From Oceanobacillus_B kapialis (GTDB taxonomy: Bacteria > Bacillota > Bacilli > Bacillales > Amphibacillaceae), in NCBI RefSeq assembly GCF_042685265.1, contig NZ_JBHUMX010000040.1: DNA of 64,000 nt; one strand, given 5' to 3'. The position numbers and the translations under genes were made by a program. Position 1 is the stretch's first letter; every line of letters starts with the position of its first letter. Positions 35,767 through 44,290 of this stretch are shown piece after piece. Under the pieces are notes generated by a model. The model was not told where the DNA came from. It did not search any database and saw nothing but the letters and a program-made list of their open reading frames with translations.

Positions 35767-36810
35767 ATGTCTTTTCTAAATAGATTTTTCGCTACCAAAG
35801 GTCGGAAACCATCCAAGCCTTTAGTTGCCACAGGCATCCTTACCATTGGCTTGGTCTTACTATTACTTTGTATCGCCTCGTCTATCCTTTATGGGGCTTC
35901 TGATATTCAGTTAGCCACTATATGGCAAAGCTTAGCTCACTATGATCCCCAGCAGACATCTCATCAAATTATCCGCAATTTACGGATCCCAAGAGGATTG
36001 GCTGCTGCTTTAATTGGTGCGGCTCTTGCTGTATCCGGCTCGATCATGCAAGGGATGACGCGTAATCCACTTGCTTCTCCTTCGATTATGGGGGTTACAG
36101 CAGGTGCTACCTTTATGATGGCCATTGCTTTCGCTCTTATGCCTGAAGCTTCTAATGTGACGATTATGATCTGGGCATTTTTAGGTGCAGGAATTGGGGC
36201 AGGGATTGTATTTGGTGTGGGTTCAATCTCTAAAACTGGACTGACCCCTGTAAAGCTTGCCCTTGCCGGTACTGCAGTCACAGCACTTTTAGGTTCCGTT
36301 TCCTCGGCGATTGCCATTCACTTTAATATTGCTAAAGATCTTAGCTTTTGGTATGCAGGCGGAGTAGCAAGTGTGCAATGGGTTCATGTACAATTACTCG
36401 CCCCCATCGTCGTAATAGGTTTAATCATCGGACTGGCATTAAGCAGTTCGATTACAGTACTTAATTTAGGTGAAGACCTTGCAAGAGGACTTGGTCAAAA
36501 AACCCTTTTGATTAAAATTGTAGGGACCCTTGTTGTATTACTGTTAACAGGGGCGGCTATTTCGGTTGCAGGGACGATCGGTTTTATTGGTCTAGTCATC
36601 CCCCACATAACCCGCTTTCTTGTTGGGACAGATTATCGGTGGATTATTCCATGCTCAGCTATACTTGGTGCCATTTTACTCGTGACTGCTGACACCGTTT
36701 CACGAATGGTGAACCCTCCATTTGAAACACCTGTAGGTACGATTACAGCATTAGTGGGCGTGCCTTTCTTCCTTTATCTCGCACGCCGTGAGGGGAGGAC
36801 TAATTCATGA
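35767..36810 (+). CDS. FecCD-family siderophore permease, first subunit
   Basis: A 347-residue permease with about ten membrane spans. The FecCD pattern is clear: LRIPRGLAAALIGAALAVSGSIMQGMTRNPLASPSIMGVTAGA, and later GLGQKTLLIKIVGTLVVLLLTGAAISVAGTIGFIGLVIPHITRFLVG, the region that contacts the ATPase. It partners with the next gene to form a hetero-dimeric channel for ferric siderophores. The ribosome binding site is AAGGAG. Its stop overlaps the next start by four bases (ATGA). Confidence 0.92.
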   Translation: MSFLNRFFATKGRKPSKPLVATGILTIGLVLLLLCIASSILYGASDIQLATIWQSLAHYDPQQTSHQIIRNLRIPRGLAAALIGAALAVSGSIMQGMTRNPLASPSIMGVTAGATFMMAIAFALMPEASNVTIMIWAFLGAGIGAGIVFGVGSISKTGLTPVKLALAGTAVTALLGSVSSAIAIHFNIAKDLSFWYAGGVASVQWVHVQLLAPIVVIGLIIGLALSSSITVLNLGEDLARGLGQKTLLIKIVGTLVVLLLTGAAISVAGTIGFIGLVIPHITRFLVGTDYRWIIPCSAILGAILLVTADTVSRMVNPPFETPVGTITALVGVPFFLYLARREGRTNS

Positions 36811-37820
36811 AAAAGCTAACACAATCTAAACAAGCTTGGCTCGTTGCCATTTCGTTAATAATTGCCATTTTGCTAACACTTATCATTAGTTTAAACCTAG
36901 GAGTTATGCAAATATCCCCTCTAGATGTTTGGAAGACTCTAACAGGTAACGGAACATCACAAACTGGTTTAATCTTATTTGATTTTCGTCTGCCTCGCAT
37001 GGTTATCGCCCTCCTTATCGGAGCAGGAATGGCTGTTTCAGGAGCAATTTTGCAAAGTGTTACCCAAAATGAGCTGGCAGATCCGGGGATAATCGGAATT
37101 AATGCTGGAGCTGGCTTTGCTGTAGTTTTGTCCATTTACCTTTTCCAGTCTGGCAGTATAGATGCTTCTAGCACACCAGTCTTTTTGTTACCAGCCGCTG
37201 CTTTAATCGGTTCCATCGTGGCAGCTACCTTGATATATGCTATTTCCTGGAAGGATGGTGTTTCACCAATTCGCCTTATTCTTGTAGGGATTGGAATTAA
37301 TGCCGCTTTCTCGGCTCTCATTATTGTATTTCAATTGAAAATGGATCCGAATGACTTTACAAGAGCAACCGTATGGTTATCAGGTGATATCTCGGGAGCC
37401 GATTGGTCGTATGTAAATGCTTTGCTACCATGGATATTCATTTTATTACCAGTTGCCTTCCTTAAAGCAAATGCCTTAAACACCATGAATCTCGGGGATG
37501 ATATTGCCAAAGGGTTAGGTACGAAAGTTGAACGAGAAAGAATGCTTCTATTAGTAACAGCCGTAGCCCTTGCAGGCTCAAGTGTTGCTGTAGGTGGGGG
37601 GATCGCTTTCTTAGGACTGGTTACCCCACATTTAGTTAAGAAACTTGTTGGAACGAGACATCAAGCTGTATTGCCTATCACAGCACTAATGGGGGGATTC
37701 CTTCTTCTCGTTGCCGACACGATAGGAAGGAATATTTTGTCCCCTTCGGAAATTCCAGTAGGACTAGTCGTTTCCGTAATAGGTGGAATTTATTTCATCT
37801 ACCTGCTTATGAAGTCATAA
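36807..37820 (+). CDS. FecCD-family siderophore permease, second subunit
   Basis: A 337-residue permease homologous to the preceding one, with LRLPRM-type FDFRLPRMVIALLIGAGMAVSGAILQSVTQNELADPGIIGINAGAGF and FLGLVTPHLVKKLVGTRHQAVLPITALMGGFLLLVADTIGRN. Start overlaps the upstream stop by four bases, so synthesis is coupled. Together the two subunits import the ligand of the lipoprotein encoded at 34611-35579. Confidence 0.92.
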   Translation: MKKLTQSKQAWLVAISLIIAILLTLIISLNLGVMQISPLDVWKTLTGNGTSQTGLILFDFRLPRMVIALLIGAGMAVSGAILQSVTQNELADPGIIGINAGAGFAVVLSIYLFQSGSIDASSTPVFLLPAAALIGSIVAATLIYAISWKDGVSPIRLILVGIGINAAFSALIIVFQLKMDPNDFTRATVWLSGDISGADWSYVNALLPWIFILLPVAFLKANALNTMNLGDDIAKGLGTKVERERMLLLVTAVALAGSSVAVGGGIAFLGLVTPHLVKKLVGTRHQAVLPITALMGGFLLLVADTIGRNILSPSEIPVGLVVSVIGGIYFIYLLMKS

Positions 37821-37828
37821 AAATACGC

Positions 37829-37869
37829 CGAACGATCATTCGAAGCTTCTCGAAGCTCGAATTCGTTCG
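37829..37869 (+). terminator. Strong hairpin after the permease genes
   Basis: CGAACGA and TCGTTCG close a long stem with an inner ATTCGAAGCTTC / GAAGCTCGAAT arm. No clear T tail follows (CGACGTTACTCTC), so Rho-independent stopping is uncertain; it lies eight bases after the stop codon. Confidence 0.55.
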
Positions 37870-37927
37870 ACGTTACTCTCTTTAAAAAGTAGAACCACTT
37901 GTTTCATTTCAATGTTCTAGCTCCGCT

Positions 37928-38353
37928 TTATAGATCCAGTTCTCTAGGTGGCTCCCCTTTTTTATTCATCAGACGTACTGCTATCGGTTCAATCTCTAAC
38001 ACGACTAAATTTGGGTCGTCCGGACCGTCGAAGTATAGCTTCATATGTTCATTCCATAGCGCTTTTTTTACTTCCTCTGAATCATTAAACGTTACTTTTC
38101 CTTCATACTCTACAAAACTGTCGCCAAACCCTTCTCCTTCATAGCCTAAAATGATATGCGTATAAGGGTTTTCTTCAATTTCTTCCGTCTTGTCCGTATC
38201 TTCATTTGTTGGTGTATAAAGCTTTAATCCATCGTTGTGAAAAGTCATATATCTTGAATGTGGCTTGTTCTTTTTCACTGTAGCCATTGTTCCGACATGA
38301 CTGTTATCTAGTATATGCTCAACCTCTTTTTTAATTTCAGCTTGGCTGTCCAT
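37928..38353 (-). CDS. Pyridoxamine 5'-phosphate oxidase-like general stress protein
   Basis: A 141-residue flavin-binding split-barrel protein of the PNPOx-like family, close in pattern to Bacillus general stress protein 26 (YdaG): VEHILDNSHVGTMATVKKNKPHSRYMTFHNDGLKLYTPTNEDTDKTEEIEENPYTHIILGYEGEG. It probably binds FMN or F420-like cofactor; a reaction is not known. Upstream at 38409-38414 on the minus strand a GTTTAA hexamer recalls a SigB -35, but the -10 is poor. The ribosome binding site is AAAAGGAG. Confidence 0.82.
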   Translation of the reverse strand: MDSQAEIKKEVEHILDNSHVGTMATVKKNKPHSRYMTFHNDGLKLYTPTNEDTDKTEEIEENPYTHIILGYEGEGFGDSFVEYEGKVTFNDSEEVKKALWNEHMKLYFDGPDDPNLVVLEIEPIAVRLMNKKGEPPRELDL

Positions 38354-38438
38354 GGATATACACTCCTTTTATTATAGCTATTAGTATTATTCCATTCGGA
38401 CAGACAAATTAAACATTATAATGGTGAATGCCTTAGTG

Positions 38439-38530
38439 TATTATGCCTTAACTGGCAGTATGGTCCGATTCGTCCAACTAACATTTGGTGGGAGAGGAAG
38501 GGCCCTTCACCAAATTAAGTTTCACTTTAT
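38439..38530 (-). repeat. Two-hairpin dispersed repeat, copy A (deleted)
   Basis: Reverse-orientation copy of the repeat described at 39943-40102. It starts with a diverged GCCTTAACTGGCAG end, retains TCCGATTCG-CCAACTAACATTTGGTGGGAGAGGAAGG and ends AAGTTTCACTTTAT, but most of the right-hand hairpin is missing. Confidence 0.8.
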
Positions 38531-38630
38531 ATGACAAGACCATCAAGCTAACCTTGCGATTAAGGTTCTCTTTACATTGGTTAATCGTTGTAAAGACAAT
38601 CTTAATGATAAACAATCTTTCGGAACACCG

Positions 38631-38744
38631 CAGATTGCATATACGTCGCTTTCCGTGGGCGAGTGGCGAGCCTCCTCGGACTGGCGTCCTGTGGGGTCTC
38701 GTCGATCTCTTACTTCCACTGGAGTCTACGTATATGCAATCCGC
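38631..38744. repeat. Bacillaceae-type palindromic repeat (about 114 bp)
   Basis: A 17-base inverted repeat, GATTGCATATACG at the left and CGTATATGCAATC at the right, encloses a GC-rich core with TCGCTTTCCGTGGGCGAG, CTGTGGGGTCTCG and CACTGGAGTC. From memory, very similar CGCTTTCCGCGGGC...CTGCGGGGTCT...AGGAGTC blocks recur in intergenic regions of many Bacillaceae. It is non-coding here; a 120-codon plus-strand frame across it is not credible. Origin and function are unknown. Confidence 0.7.
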
Positions 38745-38875
38745 TAATATCAGTAGATATAGTCATTGTCAGCAACGGACTTTATCTGGGAAGCTTATAC
38801 TAATAATTCTTAACTTACCTATTTCAAATAAATACGGCAACTATTGATATGATACGGCTTAGAGTTTCCATAAGA

Positions 38876-38905
38876 AAAAGCGAATGGTTAATTCCATCCG
38901 CTTTC
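38876..38905 (-). terminator. Terminator of the XRE gene
   Basis: AAAGCGGATGG pairs with CCATTCGCTTT (one G-U pair) and is followed by TTTC on the minus strand, about 22 bp after the stop. Confidence 0.75.
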
Positions 38906-38927
38906 TATATACAAATATCCTTAGCAA

Positions 38928-39308
38928 TTAATGTTTTCTACCATATGGACCATGAATTTTTCGATCTGTTTGGTTTTTAACCATACGTCTTGCCTTAATA
39001 AGTAGGATTGCATCTTCTAGCTCTGCTTTACTAAGCTCCATATGCCCCACACAGAACTTGTAGTCTTCCCATGTCTTATCGAGTTGCAAATCAATAATCA
39101 ATTTATGTTTTTCTTCCTTTAAAATATCCTCTACCGTGACACCGTATAATTGAGCCATTTGGCAAAGATGGTCGTGACTTGGTTCTCTTTTTCCAAGTTC
39201 ATAACTCCAGACAACACTTTTAGTAAAGTGTAGTTGTCTTGCTATTTCCTCTGGCGTATACCCTTTTTCTTCCCGCAGTTTTTTTAATTTATCCCCTATA
39301 TCGCTCAT
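38928..39308 (-). CDS. XRE-family helix-turn-helix regulator
   Basis: A 126-residue DNA-binding protein. Residues 1-60 are a classical lambda-repressor-like HTH: IGDKLKKLREEKGYTPEEIARQLHFTKSVVWSYELGKREPSHDHLCQMAQLYGVTVEDIL. The rest (about 65-126) is a short charged tail of unknown role, ending in a basic stretch. A longer reading from 39368 is rejected: GGAGGT lies six bases before the ATG at 39308. It stands alone next to repeats, with a hypothetical gene divergent from it at 39518. Confidence 0.88.
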   Translation of the reverse strand: MSDIGDKLKKLREEKGYTPEEIARQLHFTKSVVWSYELGKREPSHDHLCQMAQLYGVTVEDILKEEKHKLIIDLQLDKTWEDYKFCVGHMELSKAELEDAILLIKARRMVKNQTDRKIHGPYGRKH

Positions 39309-39517
39309 GTGTACCTCCTGCTTAACCAATAGACTCCCTTTTTTATAAAATTGTATAGTTATCATCATAGCATATTTTTGTAAAATTTAAATACTAATTT
39401 TAAACTCTTCTGAAAAATATATATTCTGTTTACAAAGTTAAAGAGAGAGGCCTCTGTCATGAATTTACTGTTTGTTTCATAGACTTATTCCATAAGAAAG
39501 ATCGAGGAGGAATGCTT

Positions 39518-39907
39518 ATGGATAAAGCTCAATGGATCTCTGAAGAAGACATAAAGCGTTACGATATATTAAATAAGCAAAAGAAAGAATTGGAACAAGA
39601 AATGAACCGACTGAAGAAAAAGTTTCACACCTATCTTAACGAAGAAATAGGTGCAGACAAACCCGGGGAAATTAAGCGGGGGAATTATCAGTTAAAACGA
39701 CAAATAAGGTCTAGTATTCTCTATGAAACGGAATTAACACTTAAAAAACTCGAGGATGCAAACCTCCATGACTTTATTCTAGTAGAGAGAAAGCCTGACA
39801 CCGAAAAAATAGAAGCCGCAATAAAGTTAGGCTTGGTAGAAAAGGAAGCATTTGAGGATTGTAAAAAAGTAAAAGCGACACAGGCAATTGTCGTAAAAGA
39901 AGTTTAG
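39518..39907 (+). CDS. Hypothetical coiled-coil protein, 129 residues
   Basis: A small, highly charged protein. Residues about 10-40 (KRYDILNKQKKELEQEMNRLKKKF) form a likely coiled coil; a middle segment, GEIKRGNYQLKRQIR, and the C-terminal LVEKEAFEDCKKVKATQAIVVKEV follow. I recognise no family; the overall look resembles small phage or host-nuclease inhibitor-type proteins (Gam-like/DUF-type), but this is only an impression. The ATG at 39518 is preferred over 39512 because GAGGAGG ends only two bases before the latter. It is divergent from the XRE regulator. Confidence 0.6.
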   Translation: MDKAQWISEEDIKRYDILNKQKKELEQEMNRLKKKFHTYLNEEIGADKPGEIKRGNYQLKRQIRSSILYETELTLKKLEDANLHDFILVERKPDTEKIEAAIKLGLVEKEAFEDCKKVKATQAIVVKEV

Positions 39908-39942
39908 GTTTTTAATAATTCCTTAACCTTGAGCCGATTTAT

Positions 39943-40102
39943 ATAAAGTGAAACTTCATTTGTTGGGGGTTTCCCTTCCTCCCCCAACAAATGTTAGTTG
40001 AACGAATCGGACCTTTACTGGCAGTTGATCCCCCACTTAGAATGCTTGATTGTTTCCCGCATTCTTGAAGTGGGGGTCTTACTGCCAGTTAAGGCGGGAT
40101 AT
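39943..40102 (+). repeat. Two-hairpin dispersed repeat, copy B (full length)
   Basis: A 160-bp non-coding element with two stem-loops. Left: CATTTGTTGGGGG pairs with CCCCCAACAAATG. Right: ACTGGCAG ... CCCCCACTT-AGAATGC pairs with GCATTCTTGAAGTGGGGG ... CTGCCAGT. Edges are ATAAAGTGAAACTTC and GTTAAGGCGGGATA. Five other copies occur at 38439, 44074, 57395, 57946 and 58854. No terminal inverted repeats and no coding frame are seen. Confidence 0.88.
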
Positions 40103-40161
40103 ATTCCTTTCATGTTATGTCATATAATGCTATGATATAGCTTTGAAGGACGTGATAAAGA

Positions 40162-40998
40162 ATGAACGATTATCAAGTTGTAAAGGCTCTCAACAACAAT
40201 GTTTTGATCGCCCTCGATCAAAACCAACAAGAAGTCGTTTTGATCGGTAAAGGGATTGGATTTAATAAAAGCAAGGATGCTGTTATCCCAGAAGATATAG
40301 TTGAGAAGTTGTTTGTATTGCGCAACCAGAGAGAACAGGAGCATTACAAAAGTTTAATACCTGTACTGGATGAAAACACGTTAAATACGATCATATCCTC
40401 CATTGAAATAATACGAAGAAGGACAAAAACTATCCTAAGTGAAAAGGTACATGTCGCCCTGACAGATCACATTCTTTTCGCCACAACTAGACTTCTGAAC
40501 GGATTAACTATTAAAAATCCATTTTCAACTGAAACGAAAGCACTTTACCCTTTTGAGTATGAAGTTGCAGCTGAAGTAGTGGAATTTATTAACCAATCTA
40601 TGGAAATAGATTTACCTGAAGGAGAAATTGGATTTATCGCTTTACACGTCCATAGTGCCATGACTGATAAAACCGTTTCAGATGTTAATCGTTACTCTAA
40701 ATTGATTATTCAGCTGATTGAAATGATAGAGAAACAACTCCACGTGACCATTGATCGTAATGGAATGGAATATGCGCGTTTACTCCGCCACTTACGCTAC
40801 ACGATCGAGCGCGTGATAAACGATGAAAAGGTTCAAGAGCCAGAAAAAATTGCTACGCTATTGAAATCCGAGTATCCAACATGCTATAATCTCTCCTGGA
40901 AACTGATTAAAATTATGCAGCAAGCATTAAAGAAGCCAGTATATGAAGCAGAAGCAGTATACTTAACTATGCATCTGCAACGACTCATGATGAAATAA
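40162..40998 (+). CDS. glcT: PtsG operon antiterminator GlcT
   Basis: A 278-residue BglG-family antiterminator: residues 1-60 are the CAT RNA-binding domain (VVKALNNNVLIALDQNQQEVVLIGKGIGF), followed by PRD1 (about 65-170, with DHILFATTRL) and PRD2 (about 175-278, with GEIGFIALHVHSA histidines). It binds the RNA antiterminator just upstream of ptsG when glucose is present and is inactivated by EIIGlc phosphorylation. The neighbouring ptsG leader carries the matching RNA signal. The ribosome binding site is GAAGGACGTG. Confidence 0.92.
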   Translation: MNDYQVVKALNNNVLIALDQNQQEVVLIGKGIGFNKSKDAVIPEDIVEKLFVLRNQREQEHYKSLIPVLDENTLNTIISSIEIIRRRTKTILSEKVHVALTDHILFATTRLLNGLTIKNPFSTETKALYPFEYEVAAEVVEFINQSMEIDLPEGEIGFIALHVHSAMTDKTVSDVNRYSKLIIQLIEMIEKQLHVTIDRNGMEYARLLRHLRYTIERVINDEKVQEPEKIATLLKSEYPTCYNLSWKLIKIMQQALKKPVYEAEAVYLTMHLQRLMMK

Positions 40999-41010
40999 TA
41001 ATATAATATA

Positions 41011-41041
41011 CGTGTTACTGATTCGATCAGGCATGAGTAGA
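41011..41041 (+). promoter_or_regulatory. RNA antiterminator (RAT) of ptsG
   Basis: CGTGTTACTGATTCGATCAG followed by GCATGAGTAG closely matches the GlcT target in the B. subtilis ptsG leader as I remember it. It overlaps the left arm of the terminator below, so GlcT binding would exclude terminator folding. Confidence 0.85.
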
Positions 41042-41117
41042 GACGATAATAAAAAGTAATGATCTGGGGAGACCATCCCTGTCATACCTTTTTTCGTACC
41101 TATTCATGCCTTTTTTG
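41029..41117 (+). terminator. Conditional terminator in the ptsG leader
   Basis: AGGCATGAGTAG (41029-41040) pairs with CTATTCATGCCT (41100-41111), followed by TTTTTT. The long loop holds a second small hairpin (GGGAGACCATCCC). Expected to stop transcription unless GlcT binds the overlapping RAT. Confidence 0.85.
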
Positions 41118-41172
41118 TGTGCTTTCGTATTTTAATTAGTGTCATTTATACAATTTAATAGGAGGTTTACCT

Positions 41173-43233
41173 ATGTTTAAAAAAGCTTTTGGCGTGCTCC
41201 AAAAAGTTGGTAAAGCATTGATGTTGCCAGTAGCGCTTCTGCCAGCAGCTGGCTTACTACTTGGATTTGGTAACGCTGCTCAACAGGAAACAATGCTGGA
41301 ATATCTGCCTTTTTTGAGCGCTGATTGGATTCAGTTGCTGGCGACCGTTATGGAAGACGCTGGTGGAATTATATTTGATAATCTGGCACTTATATTCGCG
41401 GTTGGGGTAGCAATTGGATTAGCTGCAGATGGCGCAGCTGGCCTTGCAGCTATTGTAGGTTACTTAGTAATGAACCAGGTCATGAGTTCCTGGATTGGCG
41501 TAACCCCTGATATGATTGCCGCTGACCCCGGTTACGCAACAGTCTTAGGAATCCCTACTTTACAAACAGGTGTGTTTGGCGGGATTATTATTGGACTGAT
41601 TGCCGCTTTTTGCTACAACAAGTTTCATGATATTGAGATGCCTTCATTTCTTGGGTTCTTCGCCGGGAAGCGTTTTGTCCCTATAGCGACAGCAGCTGTA
41701 GCCTTTGTAGCAGGTTTACTGCTCCTTGTTATCTGGCCACCTGTCCAAAGTGCCATGAATAATGCTTCTTATTGGTTAATTGAAGAAGGAACTTATTTAG
41801 CAGTATTCTTCTTTGGGTTTATTAAACGATTATTGATACCGTTTGGATTGCATCATATTTTCCATGCACCTTTCTGGTATGAATTTGGTTCTTACACGAC
41901 AGAAGCAGGAAATATCGTTCGTGGTGACATGACCATCTTCTTTGCTCAGTTAAAAGAGGGTGTAGAAATTACAGCTGGTAACTTTATGGCTGGGGAGTTC
42001 CCGATTATGATGTTCGGACTTCCAGCAGCAGCACTTGCCATGTACCATGCAGCAAAACCATCTAGAAAGAAATTGGTTGCAGGATTATTAGGTTCTGCAG
42101 CATTAACATCCTTTTTAACAGGGATTACAGAACCACTTGAGTTTACATTCATGTTCATCTCACCATTATTATTCTTCATACACGCAGTTCTGGACGGTCT
42201 ATCATTCGTACTCATGACCATGTTCAGTGTTAATGTAGGATACACGTTCTCAGGTGGAGCCATTGACTTTGCGCTTTTTGGTATACTACCTAACCAGGAA
42301 CCATGGTGGATCACGATTATTCTCGGCCTAATCTTTGGTGTTATTTACTATGTTATCTTCCGTTTCTTTATCAAGAAATTTAATCTGATGACTCCGGGAA
42401 GAGAAGAAGATGAAGAAGTAGAAGACGAAACAAAAACAGAAGCTGGAGACCTTGCATACAACGTATTAAATGCAATGGGAGGACCGCAAAACATCTCCCA
42501 TTTAGACGCTTGTATTACAAGATTACGTGTCTCTGTTAACTCAATCAGCGATGTAGACAAAGACAAACTAAAAAAACTCGGTGCAGCTGGCGTGCTTGAA
42601 GTAGGCGATAATATTCAAGCCATATTCGGCCCTCGTTCAGAGACCATAAAAGGACAAATGCGGGATATTATGTCTGGCAGAAAGCCACGGGTAACAGAAA
42701 CGAACCAGCAGGAAGAAATAAAGCAACAAATAGAGGAAGTAAACCCAGAAGTATTGCAGAATGAAGCCGCCACAGATGAAGTAATTCATGCTCCATTACA
42801 AGGTGAGCTTGTTTCGGTCACGAAAGTACCTGATGAAGTCTTTTCTGCTAAAATGATGGGGGATGGTTTTGCAATTATCCCTACTGACGGAATAGTTGTT
42901 TCACCAGTTGACGGGAAAGTAATTAATGTCTTCCCGACAAAACACGCAATTGGCCTTCAATCCGAAGGCGGCAGAGAAATCTTAATTCACGTTGGTCTTG
43001 ATACAGTTCATCTAGAAGGAAAAGGATTTGAAATCCTTATCGAGCAAGGTGAGAACGTAAAAGCTGGACAACCTCTATTAAAAGCAGATTTGGATTACAT
43101 CGAGCAAAACGCTAAATCAATTATTACACCTATCGTCTTTACAAACCTGCAAGAAGGTGAAAACTTAATTATTCAAAAGCAAGGTAATGTCGAGACGAAC
43201 GAAAAAGGTATCATTCAAATCGAAAAAGAATAA
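41173..43233 (+). CDS. ptsG: Glucose PTS EIICBA permease PtsG
   Basis: A 686-residue fused glucose permease. Residues 1 to about 405 are EIIC with about ten membrane spans (LMLPVALLPAAGLLLGFGNA, HHIFHAPFWYEFG, SFLTGITEPLEFTFMF); an acidic linker follows; EIIB is about 425-500 with phosphocysteine C447 in HLDACITRLRV; EIIA is about 540-686 with phosphohistidine H606 in ILIHVGLDTV. It brings in and phosphorylates glucose. It lies behind a GlcT-dependent leader terminator. The ribosome binding site is AGGAGGT. Confidence 0.94.
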   Translation: MFKKAFGVLQKVGKALMLPVALLPAAGLLLGFGNAAQQETMLEYLPFLSADWIQLLATVMEDAGGIIFDNLALIFAVGVAIGLAADGAAGLAAIVGYLVMNQVMSSWIGVTPDMIAADPGYATVLGIPTLQTGVFGGIIIGLIAAFCYNKFHDIEMPSFLGFFAGKRFVPIATAAVAFVAGLLLLVIWPPVQSAMNNASYWLIEEGTYLAVFFFGFIKRLLIPFGLHHIFHAPFWYEFGSYTTEAGNIVRGDMTIFFAQLKEGVEITAGNFMAGEFPIMMFGLPAAALAMYHAAKPSRKKLVAGLLGSAALTSFLTGITEPLEFTFMFISPLLFFIHAVLDGLSFVLMTMFSVNVGYTFSGGAIDFALFGILPNQEPWWITIILGLIFGVIYYVIFRFFIKKFNLMTPGREEDEEVEDETKTEAGDLAYNVLNAMGGPQNISHLDACITRLRVSVNSISDVDKDKLKKLGAAGVLEVGDNIQAIFGPRSETIKGQMRDIMSGRKPRVTETNQQEEIKQQIEEVNPEVLQNEAATDEVIHAPLQGELVSVTKVPDEVFSAKMMGDGFAIIPTDGIVVSPVDGKVINVFPTKHAIGLQSEGGREILIHVGLDTVHLEGKGFEILIEQGENVKAGQPLLKADLDYIEQNAKSIITPIVFTNLQEGENLIIQKQGNVETNEKGIIQIEKE

Positions 43234-43256
43234 GTAAATTTAAAGTGAATTTTTGA

Positions 43257-43295
43257 CAACCCCCGAGGGCCTTTTTGTAGGTCGTTCGGGGGTGC
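43257..43295 (+). terminator. Terminator of ptsG
   Basis: ACCCCCGA and TCGGGGGT pair, with an extra inner GGCC stem, followed by GCTTTTC. It starts about 24 bp after the stop. Confidence 0.8.
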
Positions 43296-44073
43296 TTTTC
43301 TACCTATTAGCTATTAAAAAGTTAACGATTTATTAAATAAACATATCTTTTAGTAGTTAAGTTGGTTATGAATTAGGCAAAAAGGCTTCCCTTTTCCTTA
43401 TAACTTGTTTATAATTTAGCTAAAGAACAAGCGTTCTTTGGACAGTCATCGAAGCAAGGACTCTGATATGACGTGACTCACACTCGTTATATTAGAAAGA
43501 AAAAGCCAAGCTCTTACGTGTGAAACATACTCATTTTCCTGCGTCTATAAAATGAACAAAGTCACAAGAAACCTAAGATTGTTTATCGTATGTTCGTGCT
43601 CCGAGCTGGATATGAGCAAAAACATAGTAAAACGAAGATAAGACGTTATTACCCTTCTTCAAACAGGCAAAGCTAATCCCCCAATTTCAGCGAACGCCAC
43701 CAAAAAGCTATACAACTTATGTGAACGGAATAATCAGTTGTTAGTTGTTTCATCTACACGATGTAATGATCCGACATGTTGGTTTTTCCTCACTCAATAC
43801 CGAGTCTTATCCTTTCCATTACTCACCAGGAAAACGTTACATCTCCGGTGGTATTTTTCCAGCTAGTAAGAATCACTTTAACCAAGCCTATTTCTATCTA
43901 TTTGCTTGGCGATATGAAGGAACATTATAAGAAATCCCAGCAAATCACTTGGCCGCTTACAAGGAAGTAAATTGGAAAGCCAAGTTCATTTGTCGTGGTG
44001 TACTTCACATGGCTAAAACCTTCCGTCCTTCCACGCTGCATCTATACGGATGTACTGATTCACTGCGGACATA
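43296..44073. other. 778-bp region without a recognisable gene
   Basis: Between the ptsG terminator and repeat copy C, all six frames are short. The longest plus-strand frames (43745-43930, 43776-43970) lack ribosome binding sites and recognisable patterns. The upstream part is AT-rich with a few short direct motifs. It could be decayed DNA or could hold an unrecognised small RNA; I see no support for either. Confidence 0.5.
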
Positions 44074-44218
44074 ATAAAGTGAAACTTCATTTGGCGGGTG
44101 TTTCTATCCTCTCCCACCAAATGTTAGTTGAACGAATCGGACCTTTACTGACAGTTGCTCCCACTTAGAATGCTTGATTTCCCGTATTCTTGAACTGGGG
44201 AGTTAAGGCGGGATAAAC
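44074..44218 (+). repeat. Two-hairpin dispersed repeat, copy C
   Basis: Plus-orientation copy of the element at 39943-40102: edges ATAAAGTGAAACTTC and GTTAAGGCGGGATAAA are kept, with both hairpins present but weakened (GGCGGG / CCCACC; ACTGACAG and AGAATGC). Several short deletions make it 145 bp. It ends about 60 bp before the symporter ribosome binding site. Confidence 0.87.
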
Positions 44219-44290
44219 CATACTGGGGCAAAATTCTCCCATTTATTATTAGGACATTATACACAACATACAGAAGGAGGAACTTCATAT

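Noticed and set aside
37833..37846. LexA-like box in the hairpin after the permease genes
   Set aside because: CGAAC-GATC-ATTCG has a mismatch in a required position and lies after genes, inside a larger hairpin, rather than at a promoter.
38388..38414. SigB promoter before the stress protein gene
   Set aside because: GTTTAA is present but the -10 does not resemble GGGTAT and spacing is marginal, so it is not listed as a feature.
38485..38847. 120-codon plus-strand frame
   Set aside because: It runs through two repeat elements (copy A and the 38631-38744 repeat), which are non-coding elsewhere.
43745..43970. Two overlapping short frames before repeat copy C
   Set aside because: No ribosome binding site or family resemblance; not distinguishable from chance.
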